Source: Wenzhouxiangellaceae bacterium
GTDB lineage: Bacteria; Pseudomonadota; Gammaproteobacteria; Xanthomonadales; Wenzhouxiangellaceae
Assembly (NCBI GenBank): GCA_007695005.1
Contig: REEQ01000061.1
Span: forward strand, 33,360-97,359
Reading direction: 5' to 3'
DNA: 64,000 nt
This document shows, piece by piece, positions 56,850 through 64,000 of the stretch (the first letter of the stretch is position 1; every line of letters begins with the position of its first letter). A program made the translations under genes and the position numbers. The notes below the pieces were generated by a model that ran no database searches, was not told the origin of the DNA, and worked only from the letters and a program-made list of their open reading frames with translations.

Positions 56850-57724
56850 AGCACCACCGGCACCATCAGCGCCGCATGCAGCCAGATCCCCAGCCACCAC
56901 AGTGGTCGCACCCACACTGGCCAGCGATTGCGACAGTGCTTGTTCAGATACCGCCACAAGCCGTGATGCTTGCTGACCATGACCCGCACCGGCCGCCGCC
57001 GGGATGACACGCCACCGGCATGAGAAATGGCCACGTCAGGAACCAGACGCACAGTCCATCCGGCCTGCTGCAGCCGGCTCATCAGGTCGAGATCCTCGAA
57101 ATGCATCGGAAAGCCAGCGTCGAAACCGTTCAGTGCCCGAAACGCCTCGGTCCTGACCAGCATGCAGGCCCCGGAAACGGCCTCGACCTCGCCCGGCTCG
57201 GACGGCGATGGCAGATGGGTCAGGTCGATCACCGGCCCCATGCGAAAGCGCAAAAACTCGTTGAGAACGCGACGCGGGCCGGGAAGCTGGCGTCGGCTGC
57301 CACGCTGCTCATTGCCGCTCATGTCGTAGATGCGGCCAGAGACCAGACCAGCCTCGGGATGGGCATCCATATCACGAACCAGCGCAGCCAGACCTTCCGG
57401 GACCATCAGACAGTCCGGGTTGAGAATCAGCAGATAAGGCGTTGTAACCCGCTCAAGCGCCGAGTTGACGCCGCGGCCGAACCCGAGATTGCTCGAATTG
57501 CGCACAATATCCAATCCGGGCATCGGCGGCAGGTTGTCGAGGCTGTCGTCATCGGAGGCGTTGTCGATTACAAGCAGCAACGGCAGCCGCGCGCCCTTGC
57601 CCTTGAGTGCGCGTATACAGCGGGCCAGCCAGGGACCGGAATTGTAGTTGACAATGACCGCAGTGACCCGGGCCAGCGTTGCCGGCGGCGCCAGCGGCGC
57701 TGCCGTGGCCGACTCGGCGCTCAC
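56834..57724 (-). CDS. Family 2 glycosyltransferase (rhamnosyltransferase-like)
   Basis: A 296-residue GT-A glycosyltransferase. TAVIVNYNSGPWLARCIRAL, IDNASDDDSL, NLGFGRGVNSALERV and the DxD-type LILNPDCLMV are the WbbL-like layout; FDAGFPMHFEDLDLMSRL carries the catalytic acidic pair. The last 40 residues are hydrophobic and may bind the membrane. It transfers a sugar, perhaps rhamnose, to a growing polysaccharide. It begins with GTG directly after the methyltransferase stop codon. Confidence 0.9.
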   Translation of the reverse strand: MSAESATAAPLAPPATLARVTAVIVNYNSGPWLARCIRALKGKGARLPLLLVIDNASDDDSLDNLPPMPGLDIVRNSSNLGFGRGVNSALERVTTPYLLILNPDCLMVPEGLAALVRDMDAHPEAGLVSGRIYDMSGNEQRGSRRQLPGPRRVLNEFLRFRMGPVIDLTHLPSPSEPGEVEAVSGACMLVRTEAFRALNGFDAGFPMHFEDLDLMSRLQQAGWTVRLVPDVAISHAGGVSSRRRPVRVMVSKHHGLWRYLNKHCRNRWPVWVRPLWWLGIWLHAALMVPVVLWRRR

Positions 57725-58573
57725 TCAGCCCCGCTCCAGGCGTGCGCGCAATTCGGCGATTTCAGTATCACGCTCGGCAAGAAGCTGCCCGGCCCGGATA
57801 TGCTTGGCCACTTCCTCGTTGTAGTGCGCGTAGACGGACTCCTGGCGATCACCGAACAGGGAGCTTTGGGCAATGTCGGGAAACAAGTCCTCGCTGGCAG
57901 CCGCCACGGCAAGAAAATACAGGGGCGGATAAGCCGGCCGCTGACTCTCTTCCAGGCGGGTACCGTCCGCCGTCAGCCACTCGGCCGAACCGGAGCCGGC
58001 CAGTGCCCAGATCGAGGAGACGAACATCAGTTTCTGCCCGAACAGCCGCCAGGCCGGGAAGTGCCGGGCCAGCAGGTCTTCGAATTCGCTGCGATAGAGC
58101 TCGCGCACGTGGTACGGGTTGGCGTAACCCGTCGCGTCGCTGTAGGTCTTGCGATCCGGCGACGAGATCAGCAAAAAACCTTCGGGGCGCAACACCCGGC
58201 GGAATTCGGCCAGCAACTCATCCTGGGCCGCCAGATGCTCGAGCGTCTCGAAGGACACGACCACATCGGCGCTGTCATCGGCCAGCGGCAGATCCGTGCA
58301 GTCGGCGCAGCGAAACGCCAGGTTGTCAGCCTGGTAGCGACGTTGGCCGTGCGCGACCGCCTCGGGGTCGATGTCGACCCCAATGACCGAAGCCGCCCGC
58401 TGGCTCAGCATGGCGCTGCCATAACCCTCGCCACAGGCGGCATCTACTACCCGGCGTCCGGCCACCAGGCGACTGGCCCAGGCATATCGGTGCCAGTGCT
58501 CGTAAGCAATCTCGCGCACGCACTCAGGCGTAAAGCGTTCACCGGTAAATTCAAGTTCCTGGCTGTCGGACAT
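57725..58573 (-). CDS. SAM-dependent methyltransferase, possibly O-antigen modifying
   Basis: A 282-residue class I methyltransferase. Motif I VVDAACGEGYGSAML (about 42-56), the acidic end of strand 2 VIGVDIDPEA, and VVVSFETLEHL and EFRRVLRPEGFLLISSP are clear. The N-terminus with TGERFTPECVREIAYEHWHRY and the C-terminal coiled segment (LLAERDTEIAELRARLERG) are like sugar methyltransferases that cap polysaccharides, where the coiled coil measures chain length. That role is inference. Start at 58573; the frame continues upstream without support. Confidence 0.88.
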   Translation of the reverse strand: MSDSQELEFTGERFTPECVREIAYEHWHRYAWASRLVAGRRVVDAACGEGYGSAMLSQRAASVIGVDIDPEAVAHGQRRYQADNLAFRCADCTDLPLADDSADVVVSFETLEHLAAQDELLAEFRRVLRPEGFLLISSPDRKTYSDATGYANPYHVRELYRSEFEDLLARHFPAWRLFGQKLMFVSSIWALAGSGSAEWLTADGTRLEESQRPAYPPLYFLAVAAASEDLFPDIAQSSLFGDRQESVYAHYNEEVAKHIRAGQLLAERDTEIAELRARLERG

Positions 58574-58739
58574 GGGATCAGGCGCTTTCGGAAACGAAAC
58601 AGATTTTAGCAAGTTCCGTGTCGCACCCCGAGCCAGGATCCATACAGGCCCGGCAAACGCGTTTGCTCCAGGCAACTCTCCGACCTCGCGCCATGACTGA
58701 GCATCAACCAGCAACGCCAGTAGCAGCGCGCAGGCGTCT

Positions 58740-58761
58740 GGGGGCTCAAGCAGCTGCCCCC
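58740..58761 (-). terminator. Weak hairpin after the secreted-protein gene
   Basis: GGGGGC (58740-58745) and GCCCCC (58756-58761) form a six-bp stem in the 207-bp gap between the secreted-protein and methyltransferase genes. No T-run follows, so termination is doubtful. Confidence 0.3.
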
Positions 58762-58780
58762 GTCACGACTCGGCTACGGA

Positions 58781-60295
58781 TCATTGCACTGCGATGATAT
58801 TCACCCTATTGGCGCATTGCGAGGCTCCTCCGCAACCCCACTGCAGCTCAGCAGGCGCGGTACCTGCCGGATCAGCGCTGTAGACAATATTGAGATAGAG
58901 TCTTTGGCCATCAGGCTCGAACTTGCAGCGAAAGCTTCCGGGCGAGTCTGGTCCACCAATCAGGAATGCTTGGCCGGGAAAGGACTGCTTCAAATAACAG
59001 TGGTCTGTTCCCATCTTTTTTGTGACACTGGCGCGATCGAAATCTCCTGGACAGGGAGAAATCGTGACTATCTTGGTGCCAGTGCTCGGGATACCGAACT
59101 GAGGCTCATTGAAACTGATCTGAACCTGGAAATTCTCCGGAGTGGAGACCGGCGGTACAAATTCCATCGCAACATATTGATTCTGAGACAAAAAGAAATT
59201 GCGCGCAGCAGACGTCCCGGGCCAGCCAGCGAATACCGATTCCCATTGGGTGCAATCCCGGAACGGCTCATTGAAAATGCAGTCAGTCTGCCGGGTCCAG
59301 AACCCCGGATGCTGCAGTCCGCATTCCGGCGGCACCCCCGCAGGCGCAACGTTTATCTGAAACGTCTGGGTTTGGGCAGCCATTTCGGTCGCGGCATTCG
59401 TGCATCGCAGTTGCACGGTCCCGCCCGAAGGCCCGATGGCGATATCGCGAGAGCCGTTGGCGGCAAGTGACGCGCCCGCCCAGCCGGCCAGCGTCCCCAG
59501 GGCGGTACAGGAATCGGCATTGGTGGTGGACCAGCTGATTCGCAGGTTGGCACCCTCGTCCACCGTCAGGTTCTGGGCAGGCTGGGTGGTGCCGCTATTG
59601 ACCCGGAAATTGAAGGCGCTGATGGCCACCGGCGGCGACGCGGCACCTTGCACGGTCACCGAAACGGTATTGGACACGGCCTCCTCGGCGCAGGCAATGG
59701 AGAAATCGTAGGTGACCGACTGGCCGGCAGGGGCGGTTGGATTGATCTCGACCTGGTTTCCAGCCGGCAAGGGACCGCTCCAGGCTGGCAGCGGCGGGTT
59801 CGACACCCGCTCGCAGTCCGCCACCCCGGCCGCAGCCCAAAGCAGACTGATCGATTCGCCAGAGTCGATACTGGTCGGCGCAGCAGCCAGACTGATGGCA
59901 GAGCAGACCGGACAGCCAGACGGTGTCTGGAAACTCATCACCAGAGTGCGACTTTCCGGCACCTCGTTGATCACGCAATTGCCTTCGACCTCATCATCGC
60001 AGCCTTGCCACTGATCAAATGCCCTGCCCTCCACCTCAATCGGGGCGGCCAGGATCAGCGCCTGATCCGGTGCCAAACAGGAAATGACGTGCGGTGTGAC
60101 CCCTTCGTAGGCCGGGTCGCTGGCCTGGAACGGAACGGCGAACGATGGGGTGGAAACCACGTACAGGTTTCGACACTCAAAGCGATCTTCAAACAGGCTC
60201 TGCTCCGCCTTGATCGGCGCAACGTGGGTCAGCAGCACAGACAGCAGCGTAACTGCCACAGTACGGCAGGCGAGGCTTGCACTTGGGTTGTTCAC
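58781..60295 (-). CDS. Large Cys-rich secreted protein with Ig-like repeats
   Basis: A 504-residue protein of unknown function with a signal peptide (about 1-30, ending APIKA). Residues about 33-39 (LFEDRFE) resemble a short motif common in exported proteins of Xanthomonadales relatives as I recall. Two Ig-like domains follow, each with a serine/asparagine-rich strand and the core W plus Cys (SLLWAAAGVADCERV and RISWSTTNADSCTAL). The C-terminal 170 residues contain many Cys (17-18 in all) and no known motif. It starts at GTG 60295 after AGGGGAG. It lies inside the polysaccharide locus but probably has its own promoter. Confidence 0.8.
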   Translation of the reverse strand: MNNPSASLACRTVAVTLLSVLLTHVAPIKAEQSLFEDRFECRNLYVVSTPSFAVPFQASDPAYEGVTPHVISCLAPDQALILAAPIEVEGRAFDQWQGCDDEVEGNCVINEVPESRTLVMSFQTPSGCPVCSAISLAAAPTSIDSGESISLLWAAAGVADCERVSNPPLPAWSGPLPAGNQVEINPTAPAGQSVTYDFSIACAEEAVSNTVSVTVQGAASPPVAISAFNFRVNSGTTQPAQNLTVDEGANLRISWSTTNADSCTALGTLAGWAGASLAANGSRDIAIGPSGGTVQLRCTNAATEMAAQTQTFQINVAPAGVPPECGLQHPGFWTRQTDCIFNEPFRDCTQWESVFAGWPGTSAARNFFLSQNQYVAMEFVPPVSTPENFQVQISFNEPQFGIPSTGTKIVTISPCPGDFDRASVTKKMGTDHCYLKQSFPGQAFLIGGPDSPGSFRCKFEPDGQRLYLNIVYSADPAGTAPAELQWGCGGASQCANRVNIIAVQ

Positions 60296-60305
60296 GAATC
60301 TCCCC

Positions 60306-60356
60306 TTGTTGGATCAGGCGAAAACCCAATGTAGCAGAAATCATGCGGGGTTCTTA
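60306..60356 (-). promoter_or_regulatory. Possible promoter of the secreted-protein gene
   Basis: On the minus strand TTAAGA, an 18-base spacer and TACATT, with TG before the -10 box, lie in the 76 bp between the glycosyltransferase stop and the GTG start. The -35 match is weak. Confidence 0.3.
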
Positions 60357-60371
60357 ACTCCCGCCATCAGC

Positions 60372-61184
60372 TCACTCGATACCCATCCGCGCATGAAAAC
60401 GCAGGATCGCTTCGCGCCGAGCGGCCATGGGATCGGCCTGGATAAAAGCCTGAACGCGCTCAAGATAGTCGGGATGTCTTGCCAGCAATCGGTCCATGGC
60501 GGCACCGCCCGGGGCCAGACCTACAGGGCCGAAACTGGCGTTACCCTGGTGAGCGACAAAAGCCTGATCGCACAGTACATGGCGCCAGCCGGCGGCCAGG
60601 GCGCGCATGCACCAGTCGTTTTCCTCACCATAACCCATCCCGAATACCAGTTCGTCGAAGGCACCGATCTGGTCCAGGCAGCGGCGTCGCATGTACATGC
60701 AAAAACCCACGGCCGTGGGCACCTCCGGATACTGCGGAGGGCCTGACTCGCGGCAGGCGCGGGCCCACTCCTCGGGGCATTCGGGCCAGGGATTGGCCTG
60801 GCAGAAGCCCGGGATCGAGGCGATTTCGGCATTGTTGCTCAGCGGCGTGATCGAGGCGATACCCGGGTCGGCAGCGGCACAGGCTTCGATCGCCTCCAGC
60901 CAGCCACTGGTGACCTCGGTATCGGAATTGAGCAGCACCACGTCTTCGCTGGAAGCCAGCGACAGACCGAAGTTGGCGGTGGCGACGAAACCCAGGTTGC
61001 GCTCGTTGCGCACCCGCACCCAGCGGGGCGGCAGCGCCCCCATCATTGCCGCTACCGCCGGTTCAGTCGAGGCATCGTCGATGACGATGACCGGACGGCG
61101 CTCGCCCACCGTCCGCGCCAGCGCGTCCAGGCAGCGATGGCTCTCGGAGACCGCATTGAACAGCGGCACAATGATGGCGGTCAC
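60372..61184 (-). CDS. Family 2 glycosyltransferase
   Basis: A 270-residue GT-A protein. AIIVPLFNAVSESHRCLDAL opens the nucleotide-sugar fold; VIDDASTEPAV, NLGFVATANFGL and the DxD-type VLLNSDTEV follow. FDELVFGMGYGEENDWCMRAL carries the acidic catalytic pair. It starts with GTG overlapping the wzt stop by four bases (GTGA), so it is translationally tied to the exporter ATPase. Sugar unknown. Confidence 0.9.
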   Translation of the reverse strand: MTAIIVPLFNAVSESHRCLDALARTVGERRPVIVIDDASTEPAVAAMMGALPPRWVRVRNERNLGFVATANFGLSLASSEDVVLLNSDTEVTSGWLEAIEACAAADPGIASITPLSNNAEIASIPGFCQANPWPECPEEWARACRESGPPQYPEVPTAVGFCMYMRRRCLDQIGAFDELVFGMGYGEENDWCMRALAAGWRHVLCDQAFVAHQGNASFGPVGLAPGGAAMDRLLARHPDYLERVQAFIQADPMAARREAILRFHARMGIE

Positions 61185-62368
61185 GGCGTTTCCCAGCGAT
61201 GGGCCAAACGGACCAGGCCAAGCTCGCGGGAGCGCCCGGTGACGGTGAACGTGACCTCTGCAGTGTCGTGAACGCGCAAGCCCTCCGGGTCCATGGCGTG
61301 TCCGCGCACCACGTAGCCGCCCGGCAACAGCGCCAGCTCCGGGAAGCGCAGGCGAAAGACAAACAGGCCATCGGCGACGGCGGGCTCGATACCGTCATGA
61401 TCACTGGCCACGCCATAGACCGGCGTGCCGTCAGCACGCACCAGGCCAACCAGGGCAACCGGCGCGCGGCCGTCGGGCGAGCGCAGTTTCAGCTCAATGA
61501 CCAGCTCCTCGCCCATGGCCAGCCTGGGCTCGCCGCCGTCAGCGCTTCCGGTCCGGGCAAGGGACAAGGCGCTGACTCCGTACAGCTCAGGATGCGCATG
61601 GCCGCTGCCGCTGGCGGCATCGCGCGCGTCCTGGCGCTCATGCCAGGCCAGGTAGGCCTGGGTCACGTCAAAGACATCGCCATATTGCCGCGCCTGCCCT
61701 TGCTCCAGCCACAGCGCCTGCCGGCACAACTTCTGCACCTGGTACATGTTGTGCGAGACCATCAGCAAAGTACCGCCCTGGTCGAGGTACTGCTCGATCC
61801 AGCGGATACATTTTTTCTGGAACGACTCATCGCCAACCGCCAACACTTCATCAGTGATCAGCAAGTCGGGCCGGACCGAGGCCACCACGGCAAAACCCAG
61901 TCGCACGACCATGCCGGAGGAGTAATGCTTGACCGGTTCATGAATCGATTGACCAATGTCAGCAAAGGAGAGAATGTCGTCGAGCCGCTCATCGACCTGA
62001 CGCTGAGACAAGCCCAGGAAGGTGGCGTTCATGCGCAGGTTCTCCATCCCCGAGTACTCAGGATCGAAACCAGCGCCCAGCTCCAGCAAGGCGGCCCGGC
62101 TGCCTTGCTGCTGGAGCTTGCCTCCGGACGGCGCCAGGACGCCGGTAATCACCTTCAACAAGGTCGACTTGCCAGCACCATTGGCACCAATCACCGCAAC
62201 GGACTCGCCGCGCCGAACTTCAAAACTGATGTCATCCAGCACCACTGTGCCGGAACCGGAAGTGCCGGAACGAAGAATCTGCCACAGGGCCCCAAGGCGC
62301 TGCGAGGCACGGAAGGTAGGCGGAAATCGCTTGCCTACCGCGTCTAGCCTGAGCAGTACCTCGCTCAC
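61181..62368 (-). CDS. wzt: Polysaccharide ABC exporter ATPase (Wzt, with carbohydrate-binding domain)
   Basis: A 395-residue ATPase of an O-antigen or teichoic-acid-type exporter. The nucleotide domain has Walker A GANGAGKST (61-69), YSSGMVVRLGFAVVA as the ABC signature and LLITDEVLAVGDESFQKK as Walker B, the Wzt/TagH form. From about residue 250 a beta-rich Wzt_C-like domain follows (LRSPDGRAPVALVGLVRADGT), which in known systems recognises the finished end of the chain. It overlaps wzm and the next glycosyltransferase by four bases. Confidence 0.93.
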   Translation of the reverse strand: MSEVLLRLDAVGKRFPPTFRASQRLGALWQILRSGTSGSGTVVLDDISFEVRRGESVAVIGANGAGKSTLLKVITGVLAPSGGKLQQQGSRAALLELGAGFDPEYSGMENLRMNATFLGLSQRQVDERLDDILSFADIGQSIHEPVKHYSSGMVVRLGFAVVASVRPDLLITDEVLAVGDESFQKKCIRWIEQYLDQGGTLLMVSHNMYQVQKLCRQALWLEQGQARQYGDVFDVTQAYLAWHERQDARDAASGSGHAHPELYGVSALSLARTGSADGGEPRLAMGEELVIELKLRSPDGRAPVALVGLVRADGTPVYGVASDHDGIEPAVADGLFVFRLRFPELALLPGGYVVRGHAMDPEGLRVHDTAEVTFTVTGRSRELGLVRLAHRWETP

Positions 62369-63138
62369 AGGAAATCCTCGAAATACGGTGCCAGGCGCAT
62401 AAACAGCCAGCCGCCGATGACCAAGGCCGCGGCCGCCGAGGCCAGCATGACCAGCGCATCGATCAGGCCCGGCAGCATCTGACCCTCAAGCAGCGCGGAG
62501 CGGATCAACTCCATCCAGTTGCTCATCGGATTGATCGCCATCCAACGACTCATGAAGGCCGGCAGCATGTCCGCCGGATAAAGGATGGGGGTCATGAAGA
62601 ACCAGAACAGGAAGAAGGTCGGCACGAACTGTTCGAGGTCACGCAGGTAGACCTGCAGCGCACCCAGGCCAAGCCCCAGACCCAGCGCGAACAGATACAG
62701 GCTGGCCAGGGCAAAGAGCAATGACAGGATGCCACCGGCCTGCAGCGGAACGCCCATCACGGCCCAGAGCACGAACAGGACCAGGGCGTAGCCAAGCAGA
62801 TGCAGAACAAAGACGGCCGAGGTAGAAGAGGCGACCAGAAGGTGGCGCGGCAGTGACACCTTGGAGATCAGGTTGGCATGCTGGCGTATTGCCTGGGCGC
62901 CGCGCACGGTGCCTTCGGAAAAGGCCAGCCAGGGCCACAGGGCCACGGCCAGCCAGGCAATAAAGGGCACCTCCAGGCCCGCCGGAACGCGGGCACTGAA
63001 GATGACGCCGAACACCAGCCCATAGACGGCGAGCAGCAGCAGGGGCGTGAGGAACAGCCAGACCCAACCGCTCGCGCTGCCGACAAACCTGCTGCGAATG
63101 TCCCGCAGCACCAGCTGCGTAAATAACTCCCGCCTCAA
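62365..63138 (-). CDS. wzm: Polysaccharide ABC exporter permease (Wzm)
   Basis: A 257-residue ABC-2 permease with six helices. The cytoplasmic N-terminus LRRELFTQLVLRDIRSRF followed by GSASGWVWLFLTPLLLL is the Wzm/TagG form, and WPWLAFSEGTVRGAQAI and the late PILYPADMLP are standard. A TTG at 63138, 22 bases after the foldase stop and with GGAAGG upstream, is taken as start; an ATG at 63210 would overlap the foldase gene by about 50 bases. It pairs with Wzt to flip the chain across the inner membrane. Confidence 0.9.
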   Translation of the reverse strand: MRRELFTQLVLRDIRSRFVGSASGWVWLFLTPLLLLAVYGLVFGVIFSARVPAGLEVPFIAWLAVALWPWLAFSEGTVRGAQAIRQHANLISKVSLPRHLLVASSTSAVFVLHLLGYALVLFVLWAVMGVPLQAGGILSLLFALASLYLFALGLGLGLGALQVYLRDLEQFVPTFFLFWFFMTPILYPADMLPAFMSRWMAINPMSNWMELIRSALLEGQMLPGLIDALVMLASAAAALVIGGWLFMRLAPYFEDFL

Positions 63139-63160
63139 GTTCGGCCCAGAGCCCTTCCGA

Positions 63161-64000
63161 TCAATCGGAAGCAGCCGCCTCCTCGCTGGCCGCGTCTGCC
63201 GGAGCGCCATTGCCCTCATTCAGAAAGAGGCGGTAGCGTGCCAGTAAATCCGCCACGGCACCGTCAGCAATATCGAGTTCCTGATCCATCAGGCGCGCGA
63301 ACAGTCGATCGCGCAGCTGGCCGCGATGGCGAACCTCTGCCATGCGCAAGGCTTGCTCACGTACCTCTTCAAAACTCGCGGGCAAATCGCCGCCGTGAAT
63401 CTCGTCTAGACGAATGATGTGCCAGCCGAACTCGGTGGGCACCGGGTCTGACATTTGTCCGGCGCTCAAAAGCATCAGTGCCTGGGCAAAGTTCTGATCA
63501 AGATCCTCGGGGTTGGACCGTTCGAATACGCCGCGATTGCGACGGGCTGAAGGATCATCAGAAAGCTCGTAGGCCAGATCGTCCATGGCCTCACCGGCTT
63601 CGAGCCGATCATGGATCTCGACGATCCGGCGCAAAGCCTCCACTTCCGTTCGCACCGGCTCGGCCCGAACCAGGATGTGGGTGAAACTGTAGCGCTGCTC
63701 CGAGCGCAGGCTGTCGGGCCGGCTCAGAAACAGCTCACGGGCCTGACTCTCGTAGCTTTCCAGCCGGTTCTCGTCAAGATACCACTCCATGAAACGCTCT
63801 GCCGCCAGTACCGCCACGGCCTGGTACATCTGTGACTGCAGCAGCGAATCGGACAACAGACCCTCACGATCTGCCTCAATCGCGAGCAATCGCGGCAGCA
63901 TCATGTTGTCCAGCATGGCACCGATGCGCTGCGGATCGGACACCGCCTCCAGGCGGTGCTCCTCTGGAATCCGCTGCAGATGCGCATCGAAGTCGTCCTG
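63161..64000 (-). CDS. PpiC-type peptidyl-prolyl isomerase, partial at right edge
   Basis: The frame is open to the window end, so the N-terminus is missing; 279 residues are seen. A parvulin domain is clear: SFTHILVRAEPVRTEVEALRR, then NRGVFERSNPEDLDQNFAQAL and PVPTEFGWHIIRLDEIHGG. Helical segments before it are like the SurA/PrsA chaperone arm. Such periplasmic foldases act on outer-membrane or secreted proteins. A low-complexity Ala/Ser/Asp tail ends it. Only 22 bp separate it from wzm, suggesting joint transcription. Confidence 0.88.
   Translation of the reverse strand, partial: QDDFDAHLQRIPEEHRLEAVSDPQRIGAMLDNMMLPRLLAIEADREGLLSDSLLQSQMYQAVAVLAAERFMEWYLDENRLESYESQARELFLSRPDSLRSEQRYSFTHILVRAEPVRTEVEALRRIVEIHDRLEAGEAMDDLAYELSDDPSARRNRGVFERSNPEDLDQNFAQALMLLSAGQMSDPVPTEFGWHIIRLDEIHGGDLPASFEEVREQALRMAEVRHRGQLRDRLFARLMDQELDIADGAVADLLARYRLFLNEGNGAPADAASEEAAASD

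Noticed and set aside
57020..58609. A 529-codon plus-strand frame opposite the glycosyltransferase and methyltransferase genes
   Set aside because: It crosses two well-supported genes, has no family signal and a composition typical of an antisense frame.

Overview
This 64 kb window reads as an ordinary stretch of chromosome from a GC-rich (roughly 63% by eye) gammaproteobacterium. The leuS-lptE-holA-nadD-rsfS-rlmH block, the rng-yhdP-tldD block, a type II secretion operon, erpA, hemJ and ampE all fit that class. Several genes have Xanthomonadales-type relatives as I remember them (for example the OleD-like dehydrogenase), so a lineage near Wenzhouxiangellaceae/Xanthomonadales is my inference, not a proven placement. 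I find 62 protein genes, one cut by the right edge. There are no rRNA or tRNA genes, no CRISPR array, no insertion sequence and no prophage. GTG and TTG starts are frequent, and many genes overlap by 1-8 bases in tight operons.

Layout. 0.1-1.5 kb: two exported proteins, divergent. 1.5-9.6 kb (minus): rng, yhdP, tldD, pmbA, covering RNA decay, envelope lipid transport and a modulator protease. maf diverges at 9.7 kb. 10.4-16.0 kb (minus): leuS, lptE, holA, nadD, rsfS, rlmH. 16-19.5 kb: two lipoproteins, then panD-pgi behind a leader with its own terminator. 19.9-24.6 kb (plus): DUF3429 protein plus a three-gene ABC/AttH-type export cassette. 24.6-27.0 kb: a catalytically dead integron-type integrase with a perfect CRP-like site in its promoter, then a secreted amidohydrolase. 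27.1-30.5 kb: ampE, erpA, hemJ, nudE and an inositol-monophosphatase-family gene. 30.5-35.8 kb (minus): gspG-H-I-J-K-L-M-N without C, D, E or F. 36.0-39.3 kb: rsmE, a membrane protein and mnmG. 39.4-51.2 kb: transporters, peptidases, aspS-fmdB and small envelope proteins. 51.3-55.9 kb: an atypical kinase with a GDT1-type transporter, an OleD-like dehydrogenase, ettA and a lipoprotein. 56-64 kb (minus): a polysaccharide ABC-export locus (wzm, wzt, two glycosyltransferases, methyltransferase, epimerase) interrupted by a cysteine-rich secreted protein and preceded by a PpiC-type foldase.

Envelope biogenesis dominates: LptE, YhdP, T2SS pseudopilus and platform, O-antigen-type export, SppA, foldase and many lipoproteins. 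The least explained signals are non-coding. Two minus-strand promoter-to-terminator units of about 100-120 nt lie upstream of panD and erpA. Imperfect inverted repeats and short tandem repeats sit between convergent genes, and one inverted repeat lies inside the signal-sequence region of a lipoprotein gene. I found no clear new multi-gene system. The best leads are the dead integrase, the two candidate leader/small RNAs and the repeat-invaded lipoprotein.
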